From: Liquorilactobacillus mali
GTDB taxonomy: Bacteria > Bacillota > Bacilli > Lactobacillales > Lactobacillaceae
Length of the DNA: 64,000 bases
NCBI RefSeq assembly: GCF_001437155.1
Contig: NZ_JQAR01000006.1
Coordinates: forward strand, 39,380 to 103,379
Direction: 5' to 3'
Made by a program: the position numbers and the translations under genes. A model generated the notes under the pieces. That model saw only the letters and a list, made by a program, of their open reading frames with translations, had not been told where the DNA came from and did no database searches. Shown in pieces: positions 25,732-35,496 of this stretch; within the stretch, counting starts at the first letter, position 1; every line of letters begins with the position of its first letter.

Positions 25732-27045
25732 CTAAAGTTTAAAACTACCAACTTGGAACTTCAGAACTTCCGCAATATCTTCAATTTCTTTGACATTCTT
25801 TTCAAATTCTCTAACGTTCAACTGAAGTTCTTCAACGTTTGCAGTTACTTCTTGCGTTCCTGCTGACGTATCAGAGATAGCTGAAGAAATATTTTCCACA
25901 GAATGCCCAACCATATTCTTTTCTTCCACTACTGCTGATACATTTTTCTCGATTTTTTGAATACTATCAACAAATTTCTTAACTATGACTGAAATTTGTT
26001 CGGTCGAGCTAATTGCCTGTCCAATATAATTTGTTTGTTGTTCGCCACTCTCGTATGAGGTATTCAAAGAGGAGGCCATATGTTCTGATTTATTTCTTAT
26101 CAGTGTTATTATTTCTCTAATATTCTTAGTTGACTCACTGCTTTGTTCTGCAAGGCTTCTAACTTCTTCTGCAACGATTGCAAATCCTCGACCTGCTTCT
26201 CCTGCTCTTGCCGCCTCAATTGAAGCATTGAGTGCTAGAAGGTTTGTCTGTTCAGAAATATCCGTAATTAATGCAACAATGTTACCAATACTCTGAATGT
26301 CTTTATTCATTTCATCCATCTCTGTAACTAATTGTGCCTGGGCCTTTCGTTCTTCTTCCCAGTTGCTTGACACTTGAATCATCATGGTTGAATTACTTTC
26401 ATTCGTTTCCTTTGATTCTTCAACGTATCCGTCCATTAATTCAATTTCACTATATATTTTCTCTATCTTTTGAGAAAGCTCCTGCATATCATTTGAGGTT
26501 TGTTCGGCCTCTGCTGCCTGTGATTCTGAAGCTTCTGCAATGTTTCCCATCGTTGCTTTAACACCATCAACAGAACTATTTGCGTCTTGGAGGACCTTAA
26601 CAAGATTTCCAGCCATTCCGCTCATTTTCGTGCTTTCACTCTTCATTCCGATGATTACGGCCATAAAAACATTTGCAAGGCTGTGTACATCATCTTTTAT
26701 TTCGGAGATCAATGGTTCATCATTCTTTGATGGTGTCAGGTCATCTAGACTGGATAAATCTCCTGAAACTACTTGGCTGATCTTCTGATGTACATATTCA
26801 AGCTCTTTCTTATAAGGACTTGCTGCGGTATAGTTCAGGGCAACACACAGAATCAGGTGCATCACCAAAATGACTACTGCAAAAACAAAAAACTTAGCCC
26901 TTATTGTGGTATCGCTACTCCCACTAATCAGTGTTAAATAAGCAACAATTAACACAAGCAAAGTAAAAAGAATCGGCTTTAACGCACCTATTCTTAACTT
27001 TGCAGTTCTCTTAGGGACTTTCTTTAAATTTTTTTTTGACATCAC
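25732..27045 (-). CDS. Methyl-accepting chemotaxis protein without an external sensor domain
   Basis: A 437-residue receptor. Two membrane helices (about 21-41 and 52-73) are joined by only about ten residues ([10 protein letters not shown]). A short linker then leads to the long signalling coiled coil (about 120-430) with the hairpin tip [40 protein letters not shown]. There is no Cache, PAS or four-helix sensor and no CheR-binding pentapeptide. It probably responds to membrane or cytoplasmic signals, or to another protein. Start is GTG 27045 or ATG 27042. It has its own sigma-28 promoter. Confidence 0.93.
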   Translation of the reverse strand: MMSKKNLKKVPKRTAKLRIGALKPILFTLLVLIVAYLTLISGSSDTTIRAKFFVFAVVILVMHLILCVALNYTAASPYKKELEYVHQKISQVVSGDLSSLDDLTPSKNDEPLISEIKDDVHSLANVFMAVIIGMKSESTKMSGMAGNLVKVLQDANSSVDGVKATMGNIAEASESQAAEAEQTSNDMQELSQKIEKIYSEIELMDGYVEESKETNESNSTMMIQVSSNWEEERKAQAQLVTEMDEMNKDIQSIGNIVALITDISEQTNLLALNASIEAARAGEAGRGFAIVAEEVRSLAEQSSESTKNIREIITLIRNKSEHMASSLNTSYESGEQQTNYIGQAISSTEQISVIVKKFVDSIQKIEKNVSAVVEEKNMVGHSVENISSAISDTSAGTQEVTANVEELQLNVREFEKNVKEIEDIAEVLKFQVGSFKL

Positions 27046-27129
27046 TACTCAATACCCCTTTCGATATGAACAACATATATTTAGATTCGAGTAAGAATGA
27101 TTAAAAACTCACGCAACTCTATGCTTCTC

Positions 27130-27155
27130 ATATCGGAAATTTATCAAAATTATTA
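27130..27155 (-). promoter_or_regulatory. Sigma-28 promoter of the mcp-che-fliM-fliY transcript
   Basis: Minus strand TAAT (27152-27155), 15 bases, CCGATAT (27130-27136). The -10 is exact and the -35 has one mismatch. It lies in the 118-base gap between the FtsE-like gene and mcp, about 85 bases before the mcp start. Confidence 0.8.
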
Positions 27156-27163
27156 AGACTTCA

Positions 27164-27877
27164 TCACCAGATGTATACGTCTTTATTATCAGGATACCTA
27201 GTATATCCCCCATCTTGTTCGTCCCTGATCAATGCTCCATGTCTTAATTCAAGTACTCGTTCACGAACTGTATTTACCATAGTACTATCATGCGTCGCCA
27301 TTATCACTGTTGTTCCCATGCTATTAATCTTAAAAAAGAGCTTCATTATCTCTAATGCAGCTTTTGAATCCAAGTTTGCGGTTGGTTCATCAGCTAAAAC
27401 AATTGATGGATGATTGACAATTGCTCTAGCAATCGCGACCCTTTTTTGCTGTCCAATTGATAATTCATTGACTTTTCTACCACTCTTATCCAGTATGCCA
27501 GCAACATCCAACGCATCCTTTGTTCTCACAGCTACCTCACTGTCATTAACACCACTGACGGCTTCGACACACACAGCAACATTTTCAAATACCGAGCGCT
27601 GAGATAAAAACAGATCTTTTTGCATTACAACTCCCAGCTGTCTTCTTAAAAGATAGAGCTGCTTGTGGTTAATTCGGTCAACAAAAGTATTTCCCATCTT
27701 GATACTTCCAGAAGTCTGTTCTTCTTCACGATATAAAAGTTTCAGTAAAGTCGATTTTCCCGCTCCACTGGCACCAATTACATAGACAAATTCACCCTGG
27801 TCAATTGAAAAGTTGATATTTTTTAAAGCTTGAATGTTACCCTTATATATCTTTGAAACCTTTCTTACATCTATCAA
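27164..27877 (-). CDS. FtsE-like ABC ATPase in the flagellar operon, no FtsX partner
   Basis: A 237-residue ABC ATPase closest by eye to FtsE: FVYVIGASGAGKSTLLKLLYREE (Walker A at 35-42), Q-loop Gln86, Walker B IVLADEP (159-165), His196. The signature is LSIGQ (139-143) instead of LSGGQ. I chose the TTG at 27877 (MIDVRKVSKIYKGN, as FtsE starts) because AGAGG is correctly spaced; the GTG at 27889 overlaps that site. No permease gene is adjacent. It is the last gene of the flgB-flgG transcript. It may couple flagellar assembly to cell-wall opening, but this is only a proposal. Confidence 0.88.
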   Translation of the reverse strand: MIDVRKVSKIYKGNIQALKNINFSIDQGEFVYVIGASGAGKSTLLKLLYREEEQTSGSIKMGNTFVDRINHKQLYLLRRQLGVVMQKDLFLSQRSVFENVAVCVEAVSGVNDSEVAVRTKDALDVAGILDKSGRKVNELSIGQQKRVAIARAIVNHPSIVLADEPTANLDSKAALEIMKLFFKINSMGTTVIMATHDSTMVNTVRERVLELRHGALIRDEQDGGYTRYPDNKDVYIW

Positions 27878-27900
27878 TTGATGTCCCACCTCTTGAAATA

Positions 27901-28668
27901 TTAATCGGCTAAGCGGTCAATCACTTCAAACATATCGTCAGTTGACTGAAGTGCCTTGGCATTCATCTGGTATGCCCTTTGCGTCGCAATCATGTCTGTC
28001 ATGGAGTCTGCCAAATCAACAGTTGAAGTTTCCAAATATCCTTGCTTTATATTTGGATTTGTCATCACCTGTAACTGATCACCATTCACAACAGTATAGT
28101 TATTATTCCCAGCACTTACCAAGTCTTCATTGTTCTGCGGTAGATACATTCTTATTTTGCCCACTGCAGTACTGTTTCCATTGTTCACAATACTTATACT
28201 GCCATCACTAGCAACACTTAACTCACCGCTTGGCCAACTTGTTTCAGGTATTGTTGCATCAATTGCTACTTTATTTCCACTTGCATCCACCAACTGTCCA
28301 GTACTATCTCGCTTAAAACTACCATCACGTGTCAATAATAGTTGACCGTCTTGACCATATACTCCAAAGAAACCCTGTCCTTGTATCGCAAGATCAGTTG
28401 TGATCCCAGTTTGCTGTAAGCTTCCTTGTGTAAAGGCAATCGATTCTCCATTAACACCTACTCCAGCATTTAAGCCCAGAGATGTTCCAGAGGTTAAGTT
28501 TACTTCTTCAGCGGTTGTTTGATTATTTACTAACTCTTGAAAAGCCGTATTTCTACTCTTGTAACCAGTTGTATCTGAATTTGCAATATTATTTGCAATG
28601 TTGTCCATATTATTTTGTAAACCATTCATTCCAGACTTATTAATCGACAAAATACCTGAAATATTCAT
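27901..28668 (-). CDS. flgG: Flagellar distal rod protein FlgG
   Basis: A 255-residue rod/hook family protein: an N-terminal MDNIANNIANSDTTGYKSRNTAFQEL motif, the LAIQGQGFFGVYGQDGQLLLTRDGSFKRDSTGQLV block and the C-terminal YLETSTVDLADSMTDMIATQRAYQMNAKALQSTDDM. It is the second of two rod proteins after fliA, matching FlhP/FlhO of Bacillus. It forms the distal rod. Confidence 0.9.
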   Translation of the reverse strand: MNISGILSINKSGMNGLQNNMDNIANNIANSDTTGYKSRNTAFQELVNNQTTAEEVNLTSGTSLGLNAGVGVNGESIAFTQGSLQQTGITTDLAIQGQGFFGVYGQDGQLLLTRDGSFKRDSTGQLVDASGNKVAIDATIPETSWPSGELSVASDGSISIVNNGNSTAVGKIRMYLPQNNEDLVSAGNNNYTVVNGDQLQVMTNPNIKQGYLETSTVDLADSMTDMIATQRAYQMNAKALQSTDDMFEVIDRLAD

Positions 28669-28679
28669 CTACATCACCC

Positions 28680-29384
28680 CTACACCTTCCCTAAACTATT
28701 GACTGCTTTATCTAGTGTTTCATTCGTTGAACTCAAAACCTTTTGATTAGCTTCAAACTCTCTTCCCGTCTGCATTAACGTTACCATTTCATCTGACATT
28801 GAAACATTTGATTGTTCCAAGTATCCTTGCATCACATTAGGATTCGCATCAATTTGCACATTTTGATTGGTAGTGTAATAGCCATTCCCTGCGTCAGTTA
28901 GCTGTTGCTCATTAGCAACGTTCACTATTCTAAAATCCGGATTATCATTTGCGCTAACTGCTTGTCCATTTGCTCCAACAACTTGATATCCTTCTTGTGT
29001 TATATATTGGTTTTGGTCATTTAGCTTAAAGTTACCGTTTCTTGTATACGCAAGCGTGCCATCATTCATTCTAACCGTAAAATATCCATCACTATTAACC
29101 GCAAAATCAGTGTTTCTTCCAGTCTCATTCATTGTGCCTTTGCTTCTATCAATATAAGAACCATCAATGGCATTTCCAAATGTAAATCCACCAATATTTT
29201 GTTTCTCAGAAACAGTCGATCCTCCTTGATGATTCACAAATTGAACTTCTTTTAAGGTTGATTGAAATAGCTGTTTTGCCTGATATCCTGTTGTATTAAC
29301 ATTAGCGATATTACCGCTAGTATTTTCTTGTCTTTTGAGTAAAACGTCTAGACTTTGCTCTATCGTATCCAACCCTCGTATCAT
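28680..29384 (-). CDS. flgF: Flagellar proximal rod protein FlgF
   Basis: A 234-residue rod protein: MIRGLDTIEQSLDVLLKRQENTSGNIANVNTTGYQAKQLFQS, TDFAVNSDGYFTVRMNDGTLAYTRNGNFKLNDQNQYI, and the C-terminal YLEQSNVSMSDEMVTLMQTGREFEANQKVL. It is equivalent to Bacillus FlhO. Its ATG overlaps the fliA stop and has GGAGGAT in front. Confidence 0.87.
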   Translation of the reverse strand: MIRGLDTIEQSLDVLLKRQENTSGNIANVNTTGYQAKQLFQSTLKEVQFVNHQGGSTVSEKQNIGGFTFGNAIDGSYIDRSKGTMNETGRNTDFAVNSDGYFTVRMNDGTLAYTRNGNFKLNDQNQYITQEGYQVVGANGQAVSANDNPDFRIVNVANEQQLTDAGNGYYTTNQNVQIDANPNVMQGYLEQSNVSMSDEMVTLMQTGREFEANQKVLSSTNETLDKAVNSLGKV

Positions 29385-30094
29385 GACAATTCATCCTCCA
29401 TCAATAATTTTAGTTTTGCAATTACTTTTCCATGAATCTGTGAAACCCTTGCTATTGAGATATCTAAGATAGCAGCTATTTCTTTCAAGGTGGCTTCTTC
29501 TTTATAGTACAGACTCAAAATTAACTGTTCACGTTCATTTAGTCTCTGTATACATCTTGTAAGTGCAGCCTTGCGTTCTTCTCCAATTAATTTCTGTTCA
29601 GCATTAGTTCCATCGTTGTCAGGAATAACATCTCCTAGTGAAACCCCACCTGCTCCTTCTGTGGGAAAGATAGTGCCTTCGAGGGAAATACTAGCCAAAT
29701 AATGAATGTTTTCATATATCTCATTCAGTTGTGTAATAGATATTCCCATCTTTTTGCAGATTTCACTATCAGTGACTTCTCTTTTATGATCTTGTTCAAG
29801 AACCTGTTTTGCCTTGTAGAAATCATTAATCGCAACCATCTTATATCTCGAAATTCTTGAATGTTTTCGAACTTCATCAATGATTGCACCCCTTATTCTG
29901 ATTGCTGCATAGCTCTCAAAAGGAACTTTCTTCGTCGCATCAAACTTGTGCAAGGCGTCGATCAGACCTATCACACCAATATTATAGTAGTCGCTGTATT
30001 CATACTCAGTACTCTTAAGTGGAACCCTTTTAGCAACTTTTTCAACCAAAGGAAGATATTTCAAAACTTCATCTTCAGGACTAGCTTCATACAT
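29381..30094 (-). CDS. fliA: Flagellar sigma factor FliA/SigD (sigma-28)
   Basis: A 237-residue sigma-70 family factor: region 2 (SDYYNIGVIGLIDALHKFDATKKVPFESYAAIRIRGAIIDEVR), region 3 (SDSEICKKMG-type segment) and region 4 HTH (REQLILSLYYKEEATLKEIAAILDISIARVSQIHGKVIAKLK). It directs late flagellar promoters, several of which are visible in this window. FlgM is its anti-sigma. Encoded late in the basal-body operon, as in Bacillus. Confidence 0.96.
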   Translation of the reverse strand: MYEASPEDEVLKYLPLVEKVAKRVPLKSTEYEYSDYYNIGVIGLIDALHKFDATKKVPFESYAAIRIRGAIIDEVRKHSRISRYKMVAINDFYKAKQVLEQDHKREVTDSEICKKMGISITQLNEIYENIHYLASISLEGTIFPTEGAGGVSLGDVIPDNDGTNAEQKLIGEERKAALTRCIQRLNEREQLILSLYYKEEATLKEIAAILDISIARVSQIHGKVIAKLKLLMEDELS

Positions 30095-30125
30095 ATTATC
30101 TCCATACTCCCTTCATCAAAAATCT

Positions 30126-32201
30126 TTAAACATTAATTGTTCCTACAGTCTCAATTGAAATTTCATTAGGTACTTCGTTTAAAGACAAAATTGGCATGTT
30201 AGGAAAGTTAAAAGAAACTAACTTTCTGAAGGCCAGTCTAATCTTAGGAGAAGTTAACACTACAAACTCGATGTTTTTAAGTGTAAGTTCCTGCTGAACC
30301 TTATTAATAGCTTCCAGAATTTGATTAACCGAATCTGGTTTCAAAACAGGATATGATCCAGTCGCCGTTTTTTGAATACTTTGTGTAATTAATTCCTCTA
30401 CCTTTGGATGAATTGTTACTACCTTAATATTCTTTTGCTCGTCAGCATACTTAGCAGCAATCGTTCTTCTTAGTGCTTGTCTCACGTACTCAGTTAATAC
30501 TTCTGTATCCTTTGTAACCGATCCATAATCCGCCAATGTTTCCAAAATTGTTGTTAAGTCATTGATTGGAATTTTTTCTTCCAGCAAATTTTGTAAAACT
30601 TTCTCAACTTCTCCGAGACGTAAAATATCTGGTATTAGTTCATCTATTACGACATTATTTTGATCTTTTATTCCCTCTAGTAATTTTTGAACCTCTTGTC
30701 TACCTAGTAATTCTGGCGCATTTCCTGAAATTATTTCCTTTAAATGCGTGGCGATTACCGTCAGAGGTTCAATGATTGTGAATCCCTGTATTTCAGCAGT
30801 TTCCTTATCTTTTTGATCAATCCACATTGCGTCAATATTAAACGCTGGTTCTTTTGTTGGAATACCCTTGAACGGAAATGGTTCATCATCAGGACTGATA
30901 ATCATTAATTTGTCTGCATAAATCTGACCTGTCCCAACTTCGTTTCCCCTGATCTTGATTGAATAGTCATTCGATTCAAGATATAAATTATCTCGAATTC
31001 TGACAGGATGTACTAAAATTCCAAGTTCCCTGGCAATTTGTTTGCGAATAGCAACTATTCTACTCATTAAACTATTGTCCACTGTACTATCTACTAATGA
31101 AATCAGACCATAACCAATCTCAATGGCAATTGGTTCAACCTGAAAGGAGGAAACAGATTCGTCTTCTTCTTGCTCTTTTTTCTTACGTTTTAATGCCAAT
31201 TTCTGTTCTTCTTCTTTTTTTCTAATTGCTGTTTTCTGTTCTGTTTGCTTAATGACCATACTTGCAACAAACATTCCTATTCCAATAAACAGGAACGGCA
31301 GGAAAGGAAAACCTGGTACTATTGATAGTACAAGTAAAATCACACCGACGATTCTAAACAAAATAGGATATCTTACAACATCAGAAGAAATATCTAATCC
31401 GAAAGAACTATTGTTATCTGAACGAGTGACTATAATACCAGACGCAATCGAAATCAATAGTGAAGGAATTGCACTGACTAGTCCATCACCAATTGACAGT
31501 TTCCCAAATTGGGCTAATGCATCAGTTATTGACATATCACCTTTCATAGTAAAAATGATGGTCCCCGCTATCAGATTTATCAAAGTTATCATAATGCTGG
31601 CTATTGCATCACCCTTAACAAACTTACTAGCCCCATCCATCGAACCATAAAAATCAGCTTCTCTTTGTAAATCTCTTCTACGATTTCTAGCTTTTTCTTC
31701 ATTTATTAATCCAGAATTCAAATCAGAATCAATTGCCATCTGTTTTCCAGGCATTGCATCAAGCGTAAATCTTGCAGAAACCTCTGAAACACGACCTGCA
31801 CCATTTGTTACGACCACTAATTGAACAACCATGATAATTATGAACAAGATAATACCAACTATATAATTGCTGCCTGCTACAACATTTGCAAAAGCAGCAA
31901 TCACATTTCCACCATTACCTTCTGTCAGTATCAAACGGGTTGAAGACATATTTAAACCAAGCTTGAACATTGTTGTAATTAATAACAACGTCGGGAAAGT
32001 TGTAAATTCTAGGACACTCCTAGTAAATAACGTAATAAGTAAAATATTAATTGCAACTGCTAAATTAATAACAATAAGGATATCCAACGCTATTGCAGGT
32101 AAGGGTATTATTATTAATCCAATAATACTGATTACTAAAAAAGAAACAATTACATCAGCATAATTTAAAGTTCTTTTCTTCTTAAGCCTCTTTTTACTCA
32201 T
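30126..32201 (-). CDS. flhA: Flagellar type III export gate protein FlhA
   Basis: A 691-residue protein of normal length. The N-terminal half has eight membrane helices and the FHIPEP region (VSARFTLDAMPGKQMAIDSDLNSGLI). The C-terminal cytoplasmic ring domain (about 360-691) binds chaperone-cargo complexes. It uses the proton gradient for export. It follows flhB. Confidence 0.97.
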   Translation of the reverse strand: MSKKRLKKKRTLNYADVIVSFLVISIIGLIIIPLPAIALDILIVINLAVAINILLITLFTRSVLEFTTFPTLLLITTMFKLGLNMSSTRLILTEGNGGNVIAAFANVVAGSNYIVGIILFIIIMVVQLVVVTNGAGRVSEVSARFTLDAMPGKQMAIDSDLNSGLINEEKARNRRRDLQREADFYGSMDGASKFVKGDAIASIMITLINLIAGTIIFTMKGDMSITDALAQFGKLSIGDGLVSAIPSLLISIASGIIVTRSDNNSSFGLDISSDVVRYPILFRIVGVILLVLSIVPGFPFLPFLFIGIGMFVASMVIKQTEQKTAIRKKEEEQKLALKRKKKEQEEDESVSSFQVEPIAIEIGYGLISLVDSTVDNSLMSRIVAIRKQIARELGILVHPVRIRDNLYLESNDYSIKIRGNEVGTGQIYADKLMIISPDDEPFPFKGIPTKEPAFNIDAMWIDQKDKETAEIQGFTIIEPLTVIATHLKEIISGNAPELLGRQEVQKLLEGIKDQNNVVIDELIPDILRLGEVEKVLQNLLEEKIPINDLTTILETLADYGSVTKDTEVLTEYVRQALRRTIAAKYADEQKNIKVVTIHPKVEELITQSIQKTATGSYPVLKPDSVNQILEAINKVQQELTLKNIEFVVLTSPKIRLAFRKLVSFNFPNMPILSLNEVPNEISIETVGTINV

Positions 32202-32228
32202 TTATCTACTAATCCCCCAAAACTTGAT

Positions 32229-33296
32229 CTAAATCTTATTTTTTTCTTTTTCTTCCAATTGATAAACCAGTGCGATAATTGCCGCAACTGATTCATACAT
32301 CTCTGCTGGTATAAACTCGCCAGGCTCAACTTTAGCATAGATAGCTCTAGCAACAGGTCTATTCTCAATCATTGGTATATGCATTTTCTTGGCCTCTGCC
32401 TTCATTCGCTGTGCCAATTCGTCTGCACCTTTTGCTAAAAGCAACGGAATTCCCTCTTTTTGAGGATCATACTTTATTGCAATTGCATAATGTGTCGGAT
32501 TCGTGACCATAACAGTTGCTTCCTTGACCTTTGATATTGCATTACGTGACATTGCCTGATATTTGGCCTTCCTTTGTGCCTTTATCTTTGGATCTCCTTC
32601 TTGCTGTTTAAATTCATCCTTGATCTCCTGCTTAGTCATTCTCAGGTTCTTACGATACGTATACCTTTGATATCCGTAATCGAAAATTGCCACAACTACC
32701 AGAAAAAAAGATATTTTTTCAATTAATGATCTAGTAAAATCCAGAACAAAATAAAGTATTTTTTGGAGTCCCACGTCATTCAGATTAATTATTGTCGGAA
32801 TCTCTGACATAAATTGCTGGTAGCATAGATAAACAATTACACTTAACTTTGCAAGAGTTTTTGCTACGTTAACCAGTGATCTAAGGCCTACCATCTGTTT
32901 AAAACCATTCAGCGGATTTAGTTTTTTAAAATCAGGTTTTAATGGTTTCCATGTGAACAATAACCCGACCTGCAAAATATTAGTAAGTGATCCGAGAAAC
33001 GTGCTCATCAGCATAAATGGGCTTGCGAGTAAAAGTATCATCAAAACGGCTTGTACTGCTACTCTAGGTAAGTCGTTCATCTCCACCTTAAAATTCGCAA
33101 TTTGCTCAATCATCTGTGTTAAGTAGGGTAAAAGATTTTTAAGAATAAATTCCCATAGGGGCAAAATAACAAACGCAAAAGCCAATAAAGAGATCGCGGT
33201 ATTCAGTTCCGGTGTCTTGGGAACTTCCCCCTTTTTTTTTGCATCTTTTAATCTTTTAGGAGTTGGTTTTTCTGTTTTCCCATCTTTATTAGCCAT
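32229..33296 (-). CDS. flhB: Flagellar export switch protein FlhB
   Basis: A 355-residue protein. It starts with KTEKPTPKRLKDAKKKGEVPKTPE, has four membrane helices, and carries the self-cleaving NPTH motif at 266-269 followed by YAIAIKYDPQKEGIPLLLAKGAD. Cleavage switches export from rod/hook to filament proteins, together with FliK. Confidence 0.97.
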   Translation of the reverse strand: MANKDGKTEKPTPKRLKDAKKKGEVPKTPELNTAISLLAFAFVILPLWEFILKNLLPYLTQMIEQIANFKVEMNDLPRVAVQAVLMILLLASPFMLMSTFLGSLTNILQVGLLFTWKPLKPDFKKLNPLNGFKQMVGLRSLVNVAKTLAKLSVIVYLCYQQFMSEIPTIINLNDVGLQKILYFVLDFTRSLIEKISFFLVVVAIFDYGYQRYTYRKNLRMTKQEIKDEFKQQEGDPKIKAQRKAKYQAMSRNAISKVKEATVMVTNPTHYAIAIKYDPQKEGIPLLLAKGADELAQRMKAEAKKMHIPMIENRPVARAIYAKVEPGEFIPAEMYESVAAIIALVYQLEEKEKNKI

Positions 33297-33305
33297 CTTG
33301 CTCTC

Positions 33306-34058
33306 CTACTTTACAGATTTTATAAATTCAAGCATGTTTTCTATTCCTTCAGAAAGATTATTCCCCAAAAAGCTTAATAAACTTGACAAGGCAAGTAAGA
33401 ATATTATGATGCTAACAATCGTTTTCACAGAAAGGCTCATCATCAAAATATTAATCTGCGGAATTGATCTTGATATAACTCCCAGTAAGATATCAATCAC
33501 GAGCACTGCTACTACTAGTGGTGCTGCCAGACTAACCGACATCTCGACCGTCTTCTCAAACAATTGCACGACACCGTCTACTGATGCCCCGCCCATATTT
33601 TCAGTACCTAACGGAACTATTTTGAAGGAGTTAACGACACCGTAAATCATAGAATCTTGCAGATCAAGCAAGAAAAAAGCAGAAACAGTCAACCAATAAT
33701 AAAGTTTACTGAACTGAGCAGATTGGATATCTGTCATCGTATCGTATGCTTGTGCCATCGAAAAACCTACTTGAAAATCAATCATCTGCCCTGCCATCAT
33801 AACGCCACTGAAAACGAGCTGACTTAAGTACCCCATTGCCAATCCAAAAAGAACTTCTTTGACAGCAACTTCACCCAAAAGTACCGTATTAGTGATTTCC
33901 TTGTATCCTGTAATTGCCGGGTATGCTGAAATTACTAGACTTCCTCCAACAACAAGCTTTGCAAAATTAGGAAAACCCTTTTGCGAGAACAGTGGACAAA
34001 TTACAATAAATGACATCACTCTGCATAACAGAAGGGCGCCTATTTGAACCAGAACCAT
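33306..34058 (-). CDS. fliR: Flagellar export protein FliR
   Basis: A 250-residue membrane protein with about six hydrophobic segments, including RVMSFIVICPLFSQKGFPNFAKL, FGLAMGYLSQLVFSGVMMAGQMIDFQVGFSMA and VLVIDILLGVISRSIPQINILMMSLSVKT. It forms the FliPQR gate. Adjacent to fliQ and flhB as usual. Confidence 0.96.
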   Translation of the reverse strand: MVLVQIGALLLCRVMSFIVICPLFSQKGFPNFAKLVVGGSLVISAYPAITGYKEITNTVLLGEVAVKEVLFGLAMGYLSQLVFSGVMMAGQMIDFQVGFSMAQAYDTMTDIQSAQFSKLYYWLTVSAFFLLDLQDSMIYGVVNSFKIVPLGTENMGGASVDGVVQLFEKTVEMSVSLAAPLVVAVLVIDILLGVISRSIPQINILMMSLSVKTIVSIIIFLLALSSLLSFLGNNLSEGIENMLEFIKSVK

Positions 34059-34067
34059 TTGACCACC

Positions 34068-34331
34068 TCACAATTTTGAAATTATCTTAAATACATTTTT
34101 CGTAAATTCAAGAAGAATCGTCATCATGAAGTTGCCCGCAAAAATTAAGGTAATTAAAATTGCAACCAGTTTTGGTACAAAACTCAAGGTTTGCTCTTGA
34201 ATTTGGGTAGTAGCTTGAAAGATACTAATTATTAGTCCAACTAGCATTCCAATTCCAACTGCAGGACCCGAAATTAAAATAATCCGAATAAAAGCATCTC
34301 TGATAACCTGTAGAACTACTTCGATTGTCAT
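34068..34331 (-). CDS. fliQ: Flagellar export protein FliQ
   Basis: An 87-residue protein with two membrane helices and the family motif GPAVGIGMLVGLIISIFQATTQIQEQTLSFVPKL. It is part of the FliPQR export gate. Confidence 0.96.
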   Translation of the reverse strand: MTIEVVLQVIRDAFIRIILISGPAVGIGMLVGLIISIFQATTQIQEQTLSFVPKLVAILITLIFAGNFMMTILLEFTKNVFKIISKL

Positions 34332-34348
34332 AAAATCTACCTAACTCC

Positions 34349-35116
34349 CTAATAAAAGCTTTTGATTAGCGACTCTACCAGCAAATACCAACCATCTACA
34401 AGCACAAACAATAGTATTTTAAATGGTAACGAAATCATGACCGGTGATAACATCACCATCCCCATCGACATCAAGATGCTGGAAACCACCATATCAATAA
34501 TCAAAAATGGGATAAACAACAAGAATCCAATACTAAAGGCTGTCCGTAGCTCACTAATAACAAAAGCCGGAGTAATTATTGTCAATGGTATTTCTTTGTA
34601 CTTTTTAGTGTTGACTTTTTCTTTAGATACAGCAACAAAAAGTTTGATATCTTTTTTTCTTGTCTGACCATACATGAACTCCTTTATCCTGTTCTCCGAA
34701 CGGTCAAACACCTGTTGCTGAGTTATCTCGTTTTGGTTATACGGTTTGATTGCATCTTGGTATATATCCGTATAAACCGGTCGCATTGTAAAAAATGTTA
34801 AAAACAAGGCCAATCCAAGTAAAACTTGATTAGGTGGATTCTGCTGTGTCCCTAGTGCACTTCTTGCAAACGAAAGTACCATTATGATTCTCGTAAAAGA
34901 TGTCATCATTACCAACAATATTGGAGTAATAGATAATAAAGTCAGCAAGATAAAAGTATTAATGGTCGTAGTGGAGCTGGAATCATTGTTCAGCAAATTA
35001 TTAACAGTTGATGTAATATCGTTGGTACTAATAGCGGAAACCACTGTTGGAAATAAGAATAACTTCCAAAAACAAATATTAATTACAGTCAGCCCCATGA
35101 CAATTTTCTTTTTCAT
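34349..35116 (-). CDS. fliP: Flagellar export protein FliP
   Basis: A 255-residue protein with an N-terminal signal-like helix, LLSITPILLVMMTSFTRIIMVLSFARSALGTQQNPPNQVLLGLALFLTFFTM and the C-terminal family block FVISELRTAFSIGFLLFIPFLIIDMVVSSILMSMGMVMLSPVMISLPFKI. It forms the pentameric core of the export gate. Its ATG overlaps the fliO stop. Confidence 0.97.
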   Translation of the reverse strand: MKKKIVMGLTVINICFWKLFLFPTVVSAISTNDITSTVNNLLNNDSSSTTTINTFILLTLLSITPILLVMMTSFTRIIMVLSFARSALGTQQNPPNQVLLGLALFLTFFTMRPVYTDIYQDAIKPYNQNEITQQQVFDRSENRIKEFMYGQTRKKDIKLFVAVSKEKVNTKKYKEIPLTIITPAFVISELRTAFSIGFLLFIPFLIIDMVVSSILMSMGMVMLSPVMISLPFKILLFVLVDGWYLLVESLIKSFY

Positions 35117-35484
35117 TATCTTTTCCTCTTCTTAAGCTCTTGAATCTTATCGTTCATTTCTTGAAGAATTTGTTTGAAATTCTTACCATTATTCTCACTT
35201 TCCTTAGGATTCTCCATCGAGTCCAATAGCTGTGCCACTTCATTGTCACTTAATTCCTTCAATATTTCGTTGCGATTTTCTGAAAAACTCATCACATAGT
35301 AAGTATCAATAATTTGGACTATGCCAATCGAAGAGGTCTTACTTACCGCAATTTTTTGAATGATTCTAAAATTTTTTTTGCTCTGATTAGCGTATTTTCC
35401 TAAAAGCTTTAGGCAAATATTAATCATGAAAATGATAATTATTAAAAAGACAATTGTCTTGAAAACTGTAATATATATATCCAT
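35116..35484 (-). CDS. fliO: Flagellar biosynthesis protein FliO/FliZ
   Basis: A 122-residue protein with one N-terminal membrane helix (FKTIVFLIIIIFMINICLKLL), a short beta-rich part (RIIQKIAVSKTSSIGIVQIIDTYYVMSFSENRNEIL) and a charged C-terminus. This is the FliO/FliZ pattern. It helps FliP assemble. Position between fliL and fliP supports the call. Confidence 0.85.
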   Translation of the reverse strand: MDIYITVFKTIVFLIIIIFMINICLKLLGKYANQSKKNFRIIQKIAVSKTSSIGIVQIIDTYYVMSFSENRNEILKELSDNEVAQLLDSMENPKESENNGKNFKQILQEMNDKIQELKKRKR

Positions 35485-35496
35485 CTTTTCCCTTTT

